Numbered from the stretch's first letter, positions 10,315-21,690 are shown. The stretch is 64,000 bases of DNA from Alentia gelatinosa (GCA_950022655.1 OX465580.1:44514028-44578027); one strand, 5' to 3'. Numbers and translations: made by a program. The notes: a model not told the origin generated them from the letters alone.

Positions 10315-10925
10315 CTACAGAACAGGCCAGCTGGTCCCAATGTCGGGACATCGGCAGTGCCCTGAGCTCCACCATATAAGGGCAGAGAATCAGCTTGGGG
10401 ATCCAGTCAAGCATTACAGGTAGGAGAGTGAACACACCTCTACCTGTTGACACACAGGCGTGATTACTGACCAGCAGTAGGCTATACTGACCACGACAAG
10501 AAAACATGGTAACTAATACAATATAAGCACTATGTATCTATGTATATCTGTGTACCAGTATCTATGTATATCTATTTACACAGGATTGTCTTACTGCATT
10601 GTGTATGTATTATAATGAATCTACAAGGCTAGGTGAGAGAAAGGGTTCAGTGCAGCCCAAACTGGTGGGTCAAGGTTGTAATGGTACTGCACAGGTTATT
10701 TATGTGGAGAGGGGGTGGTGGGTGGGGGAGGTATGTATAGACTCTGTGTATCATGTTAGTTTCTATGTACCTGTATGTGTTTCTGTGTATCGTTATCTGT
10801 CTGTGTATCCCTCTGTGTCAGTGTTGTATCTCTGTGTATGTGAGTGTCTGTCAGTATGTGACTCTGTGTGTGTGTATTTTTGTCAATCTCAGTGTTTATC
10901 TATGTGTCTATGTAATGGTGATATA
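10315..10925. other. non-coding, partly GT-rich low complexity
   Basis: No gene recognised. From about 10530 to 10925 the sequence is dominated by degenerate TATCTATGTATATCTGTGT-like phrases, which create a spurious Ser/Val/Cys-rich open frame. Confidence 0.6.

Positions 10926-10926
<1 letters not shown>

Positions 10927-10966
<40 letters not shown>
10927..10966. repeat. (TA)n microsatellite
   Basis: About 20 uninterrupted TA dinucleotides. Confidence 0.95.
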
Positions 10967-10967
<1 letters not shown>

Positions 10968-12028
10968 TGCACTCACTGGGGATTCATGTTCTATAAGATT
11001 TACCTGCCATGGCCCACCTGTAGCTTCCAGGGGGTCCCACACTCTGAACTGACCACCATTGCCTGGCTGGCTGGCTCCTATATACCCCACAGAGCGCCGA
11101 CTGCGACATGGGGACGGGGTGAGCGGCGTGGGTGAGGTGCACACAACACACACACCGCCCTTTCACTGTGTGAGAAGGCGGCGTTATATTTTTTGAAATT
11201 ATCATTAGGAGTAGTTCCCGTATCTCAGCTTTAAATAGACATCCAGTGCTCACCATTTGTTCCGTGCTCTGATATTGGTACAATTGGATTACATTTGCCG
11301 CGTTTCCGGTATACTGATAGCTGCCATTACATTGGTATACTTCCAAATAAATAACAATATCTATAATTATATGACATACTTCAGAACAGCCTAATTGCAC
11401 TTTGAAAGGTAATATCTAATAGAAATGTAGTTACTAGGTTGTACCTCATACATATCTAGAATGCCCCTCATACTCAATTTGAAATGATAGCACACCTAAA
11501 ATGCTGTTACTGTCCTTCTATTCACGGCAGACGCAGATTTCGTCCTATTCTCTATTCGCAATGCTCTATTTGGCCTTGTTCTAATACGATCAATAGCAGC
11601 ATATGGCCTGTATTTCTCAGTGAATAAGTAGGATATCAAAACCATTGTCAGGTATCAACAGCCATTGATAGGTTACCTAGGGGGACACACTCTGCTTGGA
11701 CAATCATGTGACATTATCAGGTGTAGCATGTGTGGAGACAGCCAATGAGGCACTGACATGATCCCATTGCTCGACCATGTAGAACTGACGTAGTTTGGGG
11801 CGGTCGGACGATGGCAAGGAACAAAGAAGGGTGAAATGAAATAAAAATAGGGTACTATGGAGAATAAGACTCGGAAAGGAGAAGAGACCATGCATCAGCG
11901 GTCTAGAAGGCAGTCAAGATTCCTGTAGAAAAGTTTTGGCAGGACTTGAACTCGACAGATAGTGCTGTTTACGGTAGTGTCTGTAATAGGCTCCCTCATT
12001 TCACGCCTCGTTAAGATGCACAGTCCTG
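10967..12028. other. non-coding, nothing recognised
   Basis: No coding exon, RNA gene or repeat structure could be supported in this stretch. Confidence 0.5.
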
Positions 12029-12414
12029 TAATTGTTGCCAATCATGGGTAAATTATTAGTAAAGCTTGTACACGCTGGTCTCTCGAGCTACTGTAATGAT
12101 AACAAGATACTTACTGACCTCCAAGGGGTTTCTGACAAGATCACTCAACCATCAATACAATTGTTCATTTTTCAGAAGACATCCCAAAAAGCATGGATGA
12201 AGGGAAAATCACAATAGCTTCCTTTATAAACCAAAGCAAAGCCTTCGATACCACGAACCACTATATCCTGATAGAAAATTTAAAACAAATAGGTATTGAA
12301 GGCTTACTCCTAGATTGGATCTGTGATTATTTAAAAAATAGACAACAAAGGACATTTGAAAATGGGATCACCTCCGGATTGAGTGATGTTGTAAGCGGTG
12401 TTCCACAGGGTTCA
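12029..12414 (+). pseudogene. LINE-1 reverse transcriptase, N-terminal part
   Basis: Two frames together read as RT. First LPIMGKLLVKLVHAGLSSYC then NDNKILTDLQG; then, from the ATG at 12193, FINQSKAFDTTNHYILIENL (catalytic Asp region, first Asp of the usual FxDxxKAFD replaced by Asn), LLLDWICDYLKNRQQ and the GVPQGS box. At least one frameshift near 12150. Interrupted at 12414 by an insertion. Confidence 0.8.
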
Positions 12415-13155
12415 AGTGCACTGGACCTGAGCCAAGCACAAATGATGAAATGTATAAGAAAGGTTTCAGAAATGCATAAGTAAAACTGGGAGCTCTTATA
12501 TAGCAGAAGTATAGGCATGTATCCCATATGAAACGCCCTGAGAGCTGTATCTAGGCCAGTGCGTCAGCACATAAGCACCCAAGATGATGGAGCATTAGGG
12601 CCAGTGGGTCAGCGCCAGCACACCCACTGTCCCACTTAGCAGGGATGGATCATTTGGGCCAGTAGGTCAGCGCCTGTCCCACTTAGCCTGGGTCAGTAGG
12701 ACAAGTCATTTGGGTTAGTAGGACAGAAGGCTGAGAGTGAGCATTTGGGACGACGACCTTGACACTTTAATGCATGCAACCTCAATACTAGCTATATAAG
12801 CCAGCTACACCTATCATTCTGAGTTCTTAGTCTGGGGTGTGAAGAACCTGTACCTGTGTGGATTACCAATAAAAGGAGCATTTCAAGTACCTCTTTGAGC
12901 AGATCTTATCTGTGAAGGGCTGACGCAGCCAAGAAGAAGTTCTCTACCCACTACATCCCCATGGACTTAAACTACAGTATTCTAGTGATAAGTTACTCCA
13001 GTGTTTGTGACATATTCTAGGACTTTACCAACTACAGTCCCCATACACTACACAGCTCTCCCCATCTACATACATACACCAGTATTTACCACATACTTCT
13101 CATCTTTACCACCACGATCATATTACTGTAGACCAGTGCTGCATGCTGGTCTACA
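12415..13155. mobile_element. 741-bp insertion inside LINE-1, LTR-like features
   Basis: The insertion separates two adjacent RT motifs (GVPQGS and LGPFF) and is flanked by a 5-bp GTTCA direct repeat (12410-12414 and 13156-13160). Inside are a TATA-like CTATATAAG near 12792 and an AATAAAAG polyadenylation signal near 12869, which is the promoter/polyA order seen in solo LTRs. Clean TG..CA ends were not found. Several degenerate GGGTCAGTAGG / CAGTAGGTCAGCGCC phrases repeat at about 12555-12730. It could instead be a non-autonomous element of another class. Confidence 0.45.
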
Positions 13156-13160
13156 GTTCA

Positions 13161-13294
13161 GCCCACAATATTGGGTCCTTTTTTTCTTGTCTACGTCAAT
13201 GACCTTGTGAACTGTAAGGGTGACTCAGGGATTCACCTTTATGCCGACGACACAGTTTTATATGCGCAAGGAAGAGTGTATGCTGATGTGACTA
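13161..13294 (+). pseudogene. LINE-1 reverse transcriptase, catalytic YADD part
   Basis: Reads ILGPFFLVYVNDL and then HLYADDTVLYAQG, the RT palm motifs B and C. It is cut after 13294 by a DNA transposon, and the same frame continues at 14419. Confidence 0.85.
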
Positions 13295-14418
13295 CACTGT
13301 AAAAAATTTCCGTAAAATATACAGTATACTACCGTAAACATGGACGATATATCACTGTAATCTTACTCACAGTTCCATACCGTATATTTGATACAAAAAA
13401 ACGGTATTCAGCTGTAAAAATATTCAGGACTGTAATCCACCCAATCTACGGTCAGTTTACAGAATAAATCTGTAAATATCGACATATTAGATACACTTAG
13501 ATTAACTCCAATATCAGCAACAAATCAAAGTGGAGAATAAAATGCAAGAGTTAAGTTCATCAAAATGTGTAATTTAGATATTCATCGATCTCCTGTGAAG
13601 TTCCTGCCATTTAAAGCACATTTATTCTCAAGTTGTCATGACATCAATATCATAAAGGGGATTAGACACCACTTTCGTAGGACATTTCTAAAACATATGT
13701 AGGATTGACTTCATTCTACTATATCAAATGCTGCCTTGAACTGTCAGATTCTGATGAGTATTTCTGTAAAATAGTTTGCGCTAATAACATTAGAGTTGAA
13801 AAACTTAAATGTTGAAATATCATTGATAATAATTATTAATGATACTGATAAGCCAATAGGCTGATAGAGAATAAATGAATGTAGCCAATACAAAATATTC
13901 ACTTTTATATTCATAATCTCCTAGCGGCCATTCATAAAATGCCATGTGCACTGAGGGGGGGGGGGGGGGTTGGAGGGTCAAGGATTTAGGAAATTCTGCA
14001 TATGCTCTTTCTTTGATCAATTGCATAAAAGTTTGTGAGGAGGGGTTGGAGGTTTGACATTTCAGAAATTCTGTATACATACTCTATAGGTGGCCCTCTA
14101 CATATAACAATTCTCAAGAACCTCAATAACAAGATTTCTGGTATATGTATAACGAAGGGCTGTGCATATAGTATATTTCATACAGCTTTGCTCCTCTGTA
14201 TTTACAGGTCTGAACCGTTTTCAAAATACAGTTTATTACAGTGAAAATTCATGGTCTGAAATATATTACAGGTTTAAACCGTTAGAAAAATACAGTCTAG
14301 GACAGTTGTAATTTACAGTCAAAAATATATTACGGTCACCTGTACAATTTACGGTATTTCCCTAGTACCCCAGTTGCCTGGGAAATACCGTAAAATTCAC
14401 GGGAATTTTTTTACAGTG
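13295..14418. mobile_element. DNA transposon (MITE-like) with TA target duplication
   Basis: Ends are CACTGTAAAAAATTTCC on the left and, as reverse complement, CACTGTAAAAAAATTCCC on the right. Each is flanked by TA (13293-13294 and 14419-14420), as for Tc1/mariner-type insertion. Removing the element and one TA leaves the LINE-1 RT frame open across the site, which proves precise boundaries. Both subterminal regions carry many CCGTAAA / TTTACAG / CTGTAA words. A 13-G run lies near 13957. No transposase was recognised, so it is non-autonomous. Confidence 0.85.
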
Positions 14419-15366
14419 TAACGAAACTCTGGATAAAATGGATAAAATAGGCATGTGGTGTAAAAGAAACAAGCTCAGAATCAACGAGAGAAAACCCAAG
14501 TTCATGGTCTTTGGAACCCATTAAAAAGCAAACAGCATCAACCACAACTCGTTAAAATTAAATGACGAAGAAATAGACAGAGTATAGAGTTTTGAATATC
14601 TTGGTATAACCTCAGACCCCCAACTAAAAATTAATATGCACTTGGAATGCAGTATTAGCATCGTCTCACACAAAATATATCTATTATAAAAAATTAGAAA
14701 ATATCTTGACATCCAAGCAGCTACAAGTATTTACATATCGATTGTGTTACCATATCTTGATTATGGTGACATTCTTTACGAATCTGCCTCGGTATCTAAT
14801 ATAAATAGGCTCCAATCATTACAAAATAGAGCTTTGCGCATTATCCTAAAAGGTAAACCAGGAGAAACGAATTCGTTAGTTTAACACTGCATAGACAACT
14901 AAAACTTCCCATGCTAAGAAGATATAACCACCTAATGAGTTACATGTATAAACAAAAAACAATAAGAATATGTTGGAAAACCCCACCAGACCAACTAGAT
15001 CGATACAGGTCGCTAAGTTTAAGATTATCTTTCCTAAAATTAAGAGATATAAGAGTAGAACCCTGTACCAGGGTGGAACCCTGTGAAATACCCTGAAACC
15101 AGAAACACGATATATTGGTAACTTCACACAAAACTGGCAAGGTACAACCTGGGACTATGTAGAACTCAAATGACTCTTTTCAAGCGGAGACTTGATATAT
15201 AATTTTCGCAAGGTATAAAGTCCTTCTTTTGATGAAGGAGAACTTGTAGGCTGGTTTATTCAACCCATTATCTATTCATAAAATGTATATACATGCTGTT
15301 GGGGTAAGTAAAACCGATGGCCACACCGACGCCCCCGCAGGGTAAATAAAGCAAATTAAAAAAAAA
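14419..15366 (+). pseudogene. LINE-1 ORF2 C-terminal part and 3' tail
   Basis: Continues the RT: MWCKRNKLRIN, FEYLGITSDPQLK, LPYLDYGDILYESAS and LQSLQNRALRIILKG, then MLRRYNHLMSYMYKQK. Several stops and frameshifts interrupt it, for example at 14521 and near 14586. The 3' untranslated part ends in an A-rich tail at about 15340-15366, directly abutting a minus-strand LINE remnant. Confidence 0.8.
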
Positions 15367-16600
15367 GGTTTTCATGATATTTCCAGTCGACAACTCGGTT
15401 TGCCGCGAGCTTTAGATAGTCTGCTGATTTGCTAGGTTCTTCCATATTAATGGTGCTTAGATCAATAAGTGATGGCGGTTTCGCACTACTTTTTGGTTTT
15501 AATATTCTATTAATTTCACGCCAACAATTTTTTCGGTTGGATATATTGTGATCTAGCATCGTACTTCTCGACTCAGATTTAGCATGCAGAATGCCCACTT
15601 GTATCTCCTATTTAATCTTTTGGCTTCGGCTAGGAAGCAGGGTTTTCCTTCACGTTCAAATACTTTAAGGGCCTTATCTCTATCATGCATCTTGGACAAC
15701 ATGTCTTTGGTCATCCAAGTATATCCAGTTTCAAACATTGTCCACGTTTTTATGGGGCAATAATAGTCCAAGTAATCAGTCAAAATAGTAAATAGATAAT
15801 TTCAGAGTGCATCTGCATTTTGAAGGGCCCAATCCCAATCTGTGTTAAAGATCCACTCTTTCATTTTGTCAATAGAGTGTACATACGATAACTTTACCTG
15901 CACCTTAGGATATGTTTCTGAGGTGTATGTTTGGTGACAAATACAGGAAGGTGGTCACTTGTGTTGAAATTTAGATCACCCAAATGGTCAAAAACGGTTA
16001 AATTAGTAAGTATGTTATAGATGTACAAGCCGGTCGCATTAGATGGCCTAGTAAATTGATTTATTAATCGTCTCAGGCAAAACTCTCTACAAAAAGTGTT
16101 CATTCTGTCTAAGTCTAGACTCGTCCTTTCCAAGAAGTTTATATCAAAATATCCTAGCAGCCATATAGTTCATGTGTGCCGTATATGGGATTAGTCAGTA
16201 TATTTCTGACATACTCAAGAGCAATATCCGCTTTACCAGCATGTGCATAGTATAATTACTAACATATGTTTACAGTGGGGTTTTATGATTTCTACAGTCA
16301 GGCACTCTAAATTCTCGTCAATAATAGTATACTGCTAGAGTTTCTTAGTGTAAACGGCTACATTCTCCCTTATGTAGCAAGCCAAGCCTCCTCCTACTAT
16401 CATCTCTATCTATTCTAAAAAGAGTCTGCCCATCCCATTTTGCCATAATATCAGAGTAATTGGAGTTGAACCATATTTCGCTAAATGTTGCGACGTCGAC
16501 GCAAGCAAGTCCCATAAACACATTATCAAGCTTATTACATATGCTTTGAAGGTTCAGATGTGATATTCACATAGCCCAGGATAATTATTGAAATCATACA
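15367..16600 (-). pseudogene. LINE-3 remnant: endonuclease C-terminus and linker
   Basis: Read from right to left this is part of an APE-class LINE ORF2. Near 16400-16330: GGGLACYIRENVAVYTKKL, an endonuclease motif. At 16133-15894: RRLINQFTRPSN, LYIYNILTNL and NTSDHLPVFVTKH, the last matching the catalytic SDH box. At 15783-15553: TGYTWMTKDML and RLNRRYKWAFC. At 15598-15356: NCWREINRILKPKS, from the linker before RT. Stops and shifts break it and the RT is absent, apparently displaced at the point where LINE-1 inserted. Confidence 0.7.
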
Positions 16601-16782
16601 AAGAAATAGTCATAGAACACGACGTGTCACAATAAAGATAATAATAATGTTACAAATTACACAAAATGTACATCTATATAAAAAAAATGCCCAAACCGCA
16701 TGGATGGATCAATACTGAGACGTATAACAGATCTCAAACTATACTTGAGCCCCGATGCACTACTCAGCATGAATGAGAGAAA

Positions 16783-17211
16783 GTTTGTTTGTGGGTTTGT
16801 GGGTTTGATTTAACGTCCAGTTAACCATTGAAGGTTCTCACCAGACTTTCTCAAGGTTCTTTTACACCACAAGGGTGGTGATCGAATCTATGAAATGAAT
16901 TTAGGAAGAAATCCCACCCCTACACATTTACCGAGGTGAGAGTTCTTTTACTTCCCAAACCCCATAGACATGGTATGAGAAGGATTGGCCTTTGATATAG
17001 CAGTAAATCTAGCACTGCTGGGGGGTGTAGGAGAAAAGTGGCTGCAGTGGGACCCGAATCAACAAAGTCCCGTGCTCTTTACCATTGAGCTAACTCCCCA
17101 CCCACCCCGGTCGCTTTAGTTATGCTGCAAGCATATCCGGTCTGCACCACGAGGAGGCGAGGCGACCAAGAGGGTGAACAGATTGGTAATTTCTGTCCAC
17201 CCCAGCAGACC
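16783..17211 (-). mobile_element. tRNA-derived SINE with 12-bp target-site duplication
   Basis: Flanked by perfect GAATGAGAGAAA repeats at 16771-16782 and 17212-17223. On the minus strand, 17100-17041 reads as a tRNA-like head with an A box (TTAGCTCAATGG, then TAAAGAGC) and a B box (GATTCGGGTCC), the two parts of an RNA polymerase III promoter. The 3' end toward 16783 has an ACAAACC/ACAAAC-rich tail. Unusually, about 110 bp of sequence lies 5' of the tRNA-like part but inside the duplication. Total length is 429 bp. No protein is encoded. Confidence 0.85.
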
Positions 17212-17284
17212 GAATGAGAGAAAAGAGATTGTCCTAGGGGCATATATGTAATGATTTTATATAATTATGATTTAATAAATAAAT

Positions 17285-17529
17285 AACCTTGACAACACAG
17301 AGTATGATCCCATTGATATAAAAATTAGTCCGGCAGATGTGGTTAAATTAGCGAGAGAAGTTTGTGTATCAAAAGGCTCTGGGATAGATAATATCTCATC
17401 ACAAGTAATACAGGATTCCATGTTTACCTTAAAAAGAGAGTTCTCTTATTTATTCATGTTTTTCTTTGAAAGTGGGTATTGTACCAAACTTGTGGAAAGT
17501 TGGAACTGTGGTGGTTATACCCAAAAGTG
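17285..17529 (+). pseudogene. LINE-2 reverse transcriptase, N-terminal part
   Basis: Opens the RT domain with VVKLAREVCVSKGSGIDNIS and SQVIQDSMFTLKREFSYLF. A frameshift follows near 17465, after which the PK of the usual IPK motif precedes the inserted transposon. Confidence 0.75.
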
Positions 17530-17766
17530 CACTGCACGAGAACCACCATTTTACATATATAAACGCCCGGCGTATAATGGCCAGATGTCATGGATCATCG
17601 TCAAAAGGACTGGGAGAGGGGTAAAAAATAAAGTTAGGAGTATGGTCAAAACCTTTTGTTTGTAAGTAGTAAAGTGGGTGGTGCATATGTTGGATGTGTT
17701 AGGGTAGGTTAAATTCCCAGAGTAAATATACACTACAGGGCCAAAGTTCGGTAGTACAAATACTAT

Positions 17767-18305
17767 GTGGAAACGATTGACTCCCTTTTTTGTACACTGC
17801 AGAGATAATACTGATAAATATAATTTTGAAGGCTAATTGTCCAGTGTGTCTGTAAGCTCCATGACTAGTTTGAGTAGGTATTCTTTGTTTTTTGTTTTGA
17901 ACCTTAAAGGGCATTATCAGCTAGGAGGTCAATCGTTTCCACAGGGAGTCAATCGTTTCCACATTCTCAGATATAGGTTCATGACTATGTACAGAGAAGG
18001 AGTACAAGAAAGCTGGTACCATGTGAAGTTACCTTGATATTAGGGGATATTTATGTGGAATGGACAATAGTTGAAAACAACATACATGTGAGTTATCACT
18101 GTAGGGTGGGAGTCAATCGTTTCCACACAAAAACTACACAAAACAGCTGAATAGGCTCTCAATGCTATCACAATACAGCTAGGCATAATTTTTTTATATA
18201 TAAACATAGGTACATGGTTAGGCTTACCATGACATCTTTTATTCCCCTCTGTGCTATATGTAGATATTGGCAGGGTCACCCCCTTTGGGAGTCAATCGTT
18301 TCCAC
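17767..18305. repeat. five copies of GGGAGTCAATCGTTTCCAC
   Basis: Exact 19-bp copies lie at 17944-17962, 18108-18126 and 18287-18305 on the plus strand and at 17767-17785 on the minus strand. A 15-bp match lies at 17928-17942. The intervening sequence is not similar between copies, so this is not a simple tandem repeat. Confidence 0.9.
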
Positions 18306-18819
18306 ACTAAAACTACATGTACATTTTGCATGAAAAAATTATACTGGCCTGCCCAAATATGTGTATATGGTCTAAAAAAATTCCTTAACCTATTGGGGCT
18401 CAGCTAAGAACAATAATTGCCAACAATATTATCCTTTACTAATGATGCTGACAGTTGCAAGTTAAATAAATAAAAAATACCCTTTTTGGGGCAGTTTCAG
18501 CCGTCTAGCTCCATTAAATATGACTCCACATATGCTTTTGCTTATACAAGGTCGTCCTATTCCCCGTGTGTATACGCCTTATCTGTAGGCGTATATAAGC
18601 GTTCACGTTGCAATCATATAAACGTCATATATACGCCTGATTCTGTTGTATTTTCGCCACTATTAAATGATTCCGATCTCTACCACTTGGGGACACCACT
18701 GTTGTTTAATTTCAATTGCCATTAGTCATTAAGTCCTATATATATGCTTTGAATAGAATATTCATCATTGATGAATGAGCGTGCATTTTTAAATAGATTA
18801 CTTTCAGTCTATGGATCGT

Positions 18820-19065
18820 TTTCTGTAACCCACTTGCACCCAGTCAACTTGCCACTTCTCTAACTGCCTGAGACTAGGATCAAAACATATCAAGCAGCAG
18901 TGGGCCAATGAGCTATTTCGGTCTTGGGAGTGATTGGTCATGGTCAGCTGGGCATGCCTCTATGACCCTCAGACACTGGCACCCTGCTTTGTTCTCAATA
19001 ACACAGTGAATAGCACACAGATAGTGGAGGGATAATTTTCATGCAATACCCTGAAAGTCTATATG
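18820..19065. repeat. interspersed repeat, copy 2
   Basis: Second copy of the repeat at 4030-4300, in the same orientation, lying inside the hAT-like element. Confidence 0.7.
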
Positions 19066-19140
19066 GACCCCTCTAAGCTCTAGATGATGTATTTAGCGCA
19101 TGCAAGCACGCTCTAATACACTGGTTAGTTTCGTGTAGTG

Positions 19141-20703
19141 ATGGGAATCTGAATAAAATAGAAAACTGGAGTTCAATTTCTTTAACCCCTATTCCAATTA
19201 AGATCTTAGAAAAGCATGTAGTCACAGTCTTAGACAGTATTATAGAGGATAAAACGCTTTTGCATAATCGACAATATGGTTTCTGTAAAGGTATCGGTAC
19301 TTGTGATACTATTTCCAAATTCACAAAGGTGATATATAATGCAACAAATCAGGGTCTAAATATGGCGGCCATTTTTGTGGACCTAAAAAGGCCTTTGATT
19401 CCGTACCACATGATCTCTTAATTCTAAAACTTAAGTCAGAACACAGGTTACCAATAAATATAGTAAAATGGGAAGAACAATATTTACGGAATAGGACTCA
19501 AAGGGTAAAAATAAATAATCATTTCAGACACGCATGCAGTTAGTTTTGGAGTCCCACAAGGCTCTGTGTTGGGCCCCATTTTATTTCACCTGTTCGTAAA
19601 TAATATGTGCAATAGGCCCCAAATAAGTCTGCATTTCCAGTATGCCGATGACCTGATGATTTATTGTGTTAACCGATCATCTGAAATCGTAAAATGTTCT
19701 TTACAAACATCTCTAAATGAAATAACTGGATGGTGTCACATGAACGGAATGACAATTGATAGTAATAAAACCAAGTGTATATGGTTTGCATAAGAAAATC
19801 GCCAAAAATACTTAGGAAAATTGGACCTTATATGTAACCAGGCGACACTTGAAACAGTCACACACTACAAGTACTTAGGGGTAACGCTTGATTCAAGTCT
19901 AAGTTTTAGTAAACATGTCAATGAAATCAATAAGCATGCTTAAAATAGATTATTTAGGTTAGAAAAATTAGGAAGTACATAGATAGAAAAAATACGGCTA
20001 AACAAATTTATGTCTCAATAATCTGTCCTACTGTGGAATATTGTTCTTTTATAATTGTTGGGGCTAATAAGAATATAATTAAAAAATTGCAAGTAATGCA
20101 AAACCGAACACTAAGAGTTATTAAAAGGGATTGGGGTATCTTCCAGAACATTGAGAGATTGCATAATGAGATTGGAATAGATTTCTTGGATTTTAGGCGA
20201 AACATCCAACTGCCTAGCATGATCTTTAAACAAGTGCAATTTAGTGATGATTTAGATAAAAAAAAAAGTCGAAAAACACGTATTAGAAACAATGTTTGTT
20301 TAAAAACTGACCATATTTTCAGCAGTTTTTTCTACAGGTCACCTTACTACCGGGGTACAAAACTTTAGAACAACTTGGATCCGCCGGTACAAAACCTAAA
20401 TCATTTTAAAGAATTCTAAAAGCAAGATGAAATATTCCAGCTATGACTGGCGTCCGGTATTATATTAGTCCCAATTAGAATCAAACCAGTCATCCTCATA
20501 TTTCACTCTATTTATATATTATTCTGCTAAGTTTTCTTTGTTCTTTTTCTATTATTTTTTTTTATAATTTTCCATCTAAAACTCTTTTCATTGTATATCG
20601 GAATGTAAGAATATGAATTTGATGTTACCCGTGATCCCATACACAGTTGCGGTGGAAGATCTTACTTTTGTAAGAACTGTTTCTTTATCAATAGAAAAAA
20701 AAA
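19141..20703 (+). pseudogene. LINE-2 reverse transcriptase, palm to C-terminus
   Basis: Resumes exactly where 17529 stopped. Motifs in order: ENWSSISLTPIPIKILEKHV; AAIFVDLK (catalytic Asp); VPQGSVLGPILFHLFVNN; YADDLMIYCVN; YKYLGVTLDSSLSF near 19870; PTVEYCSFIIVGANK from 20033; QNRTLRVIKRDWG; SPYYRGTKL at the C-terminus. Frameshifts near 19390, 19535 and 19790. The 3' untranslated region runs to the A-rich tail at about 20703. Confidence 0.8.
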
Positions 20704-21419
20704 GATTAGATACTTAATCTTAGATCTTGAGATTTTTCATGTAGAGTGAAAATCACCTGTACTTTCGATTTAATTTTAGTTTGGGTTTTAGCGGTGGCAC
20801 CTTCATAGGTGTTGTACTAATTTTGTCATTTTTTAGGTCTATAAGATTTCATACACAAAAGAAGATAATTTAAAAAAGAATAGAGTAAGTTGGCGGCTAA
20901 AGGAAACTCATACTGTATTATGATATGTTATTTTTCTCTACCATATGATGCGCCTAGATGCTTATGACCATTCATACTAGATGTTAGATCATTACAGCTA
21001 TATGAAGTTCCTGAAGACCTGTCGATCAGCCTGGTACAATACGTCGTAATATGCAACATGACCTATAGACTATCAAATAATAATAAACAGTTCATTTGGG
21101 ACCAACATCCACTCTGTGAGCTCCGCATCAGGAAATTATCTTACAGCATAGTTGTAATACTGCAGTTTTCTATCGGGAAGAAATCGTAGGTGCCCATTTT
21201 GAATCGGTGCCTAATCGCAGAGAGGTCAACTGCCCCGATTATGGGTGACTTTCCAACGCGATTTTGATTTTTTAGGCCACTCAAAAAAAGAAACTTGCTT
21301 CTCATCACCAAGCCATGAAAAATATGACGAGGGCGCTTTCTTTAGCTGGATCAAAGATGGCGTTTGAATTGTTAGGAAATTGGCTTCAGACTTACTTATT
21401 TAGGTCCTATCTTGCACAC
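20704..21419. other. non-coding, nothing recognised
   Basis: AT-rich, without supported features. Confidence 0.5.
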
Positions 21420-21690
21420 TCACTCTAAAGTCTGAATATCTCACTCATTTTACTGTGTGCAATATGAACCCCGCCCAAGAGACAACCCACGTAAGCGGAC
21501 ATTGTGTACAAGTAAATAACGTTAGAGAACCAGTCCTGAGTCCTTTATTGATTTTGATACATATAAATGACATCAAAAGCAGGGCAAGGGTGTGTAAATG
21601 TTTTTTGTATGCTGAAGCTAATTTTATGCGGAACATACACAATATCATCAATATGAAACCATTTCCAATGCGAGAAGCTAGTTTAGATAT
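21420..21690 (+). pseudogene. degenerate RT-like fragment (LINE)
   Basis: The frame from 21455 contains EPVLSPLLILIHINDIKS followed by CKCFLYAEANFM. This resembles the RT stretch in which GVPQGSVLSPLLF..INDI precedes the YADD box, here decayed to YAEA. It is short and isolated, so the assignment is tentative. Confidence 0.4.

Larger units (their letters stand above)
12029..15366 (+). mobile_element. 5'-truncated LINE (LINE-1 of this window) with two nested insertions
   Basis: Remnant of an APE-class non-LTR retrotransposon on the plus strand. RT segments are collinear: 12029-12414 (fingers and the catalytic A region, up to the GVPQGS box), 13161-13294 (LGPFFLVYVNDL then LYADDTVLYAQG) and 14419-15150 (thumb and C-terminal region). 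It ends in an A-rich tail (AATAAAGCAAATTAAAAAAA) at about 15340-15366. The gaps are occupied by other elements at 12415-13155 and 13295-14418. Confidence 0.85.
17530..19140. mobile_element. hAT-like DNA transposon, copy A, inserted in LINE-2
   Basis: The left end CACTGCACGAGAACCACC and the right end (reverse complement CACTACACGAAACTAACC) match the ends of the element at 49331-50292. The block at 18546-18745 (CGTATATAAGCG, CGCCTGATTCTGTTGTAT, CACTTGGGGACA) matches 49410-49600 of that copy. The element exactly separates two neighbouring RT motifs of LINE-2. Its interior also contains a five-fold 16-19-bp motif (17767-18305) and an interspersed repeat (18820-19065), so other elements are probably nested in it. 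No transposase recognised and no clear target duplication here. Confidence 0.75.
17285..20703 (+). mobile_element. LINE-2: plus-strand LINE remnant split by a DNA transposon
   Basis: RT sequence starts near 17285 (ISPADVVKLAREV, GSGIDNISSQVIQDS), breaks at 17530 and resumes at 19141 (NKIENWSSISLTPIPIK, ILEKHVVTVLD, RQYGFCKG). The palm motifs follow: FVDLK, GVPQGSVLGPILFHLFVNN and HFQYADDLMIYC at about 19635. The C-terminal region spans about 19850-20368. It ends with an A-rich tail after CTTTATCAATAGAAAAAAAAA near 20700. Several frameshifts and stops make it inactive. Confidence 0.85.

Noticed and set aside
17041..17100. Genuine tRNA gene
   Set aside because: A and B boxes are present, but it sits inside a 429-bp element with target duplications and does not fold into a full cloverleaf by eye; it is the SINE head.
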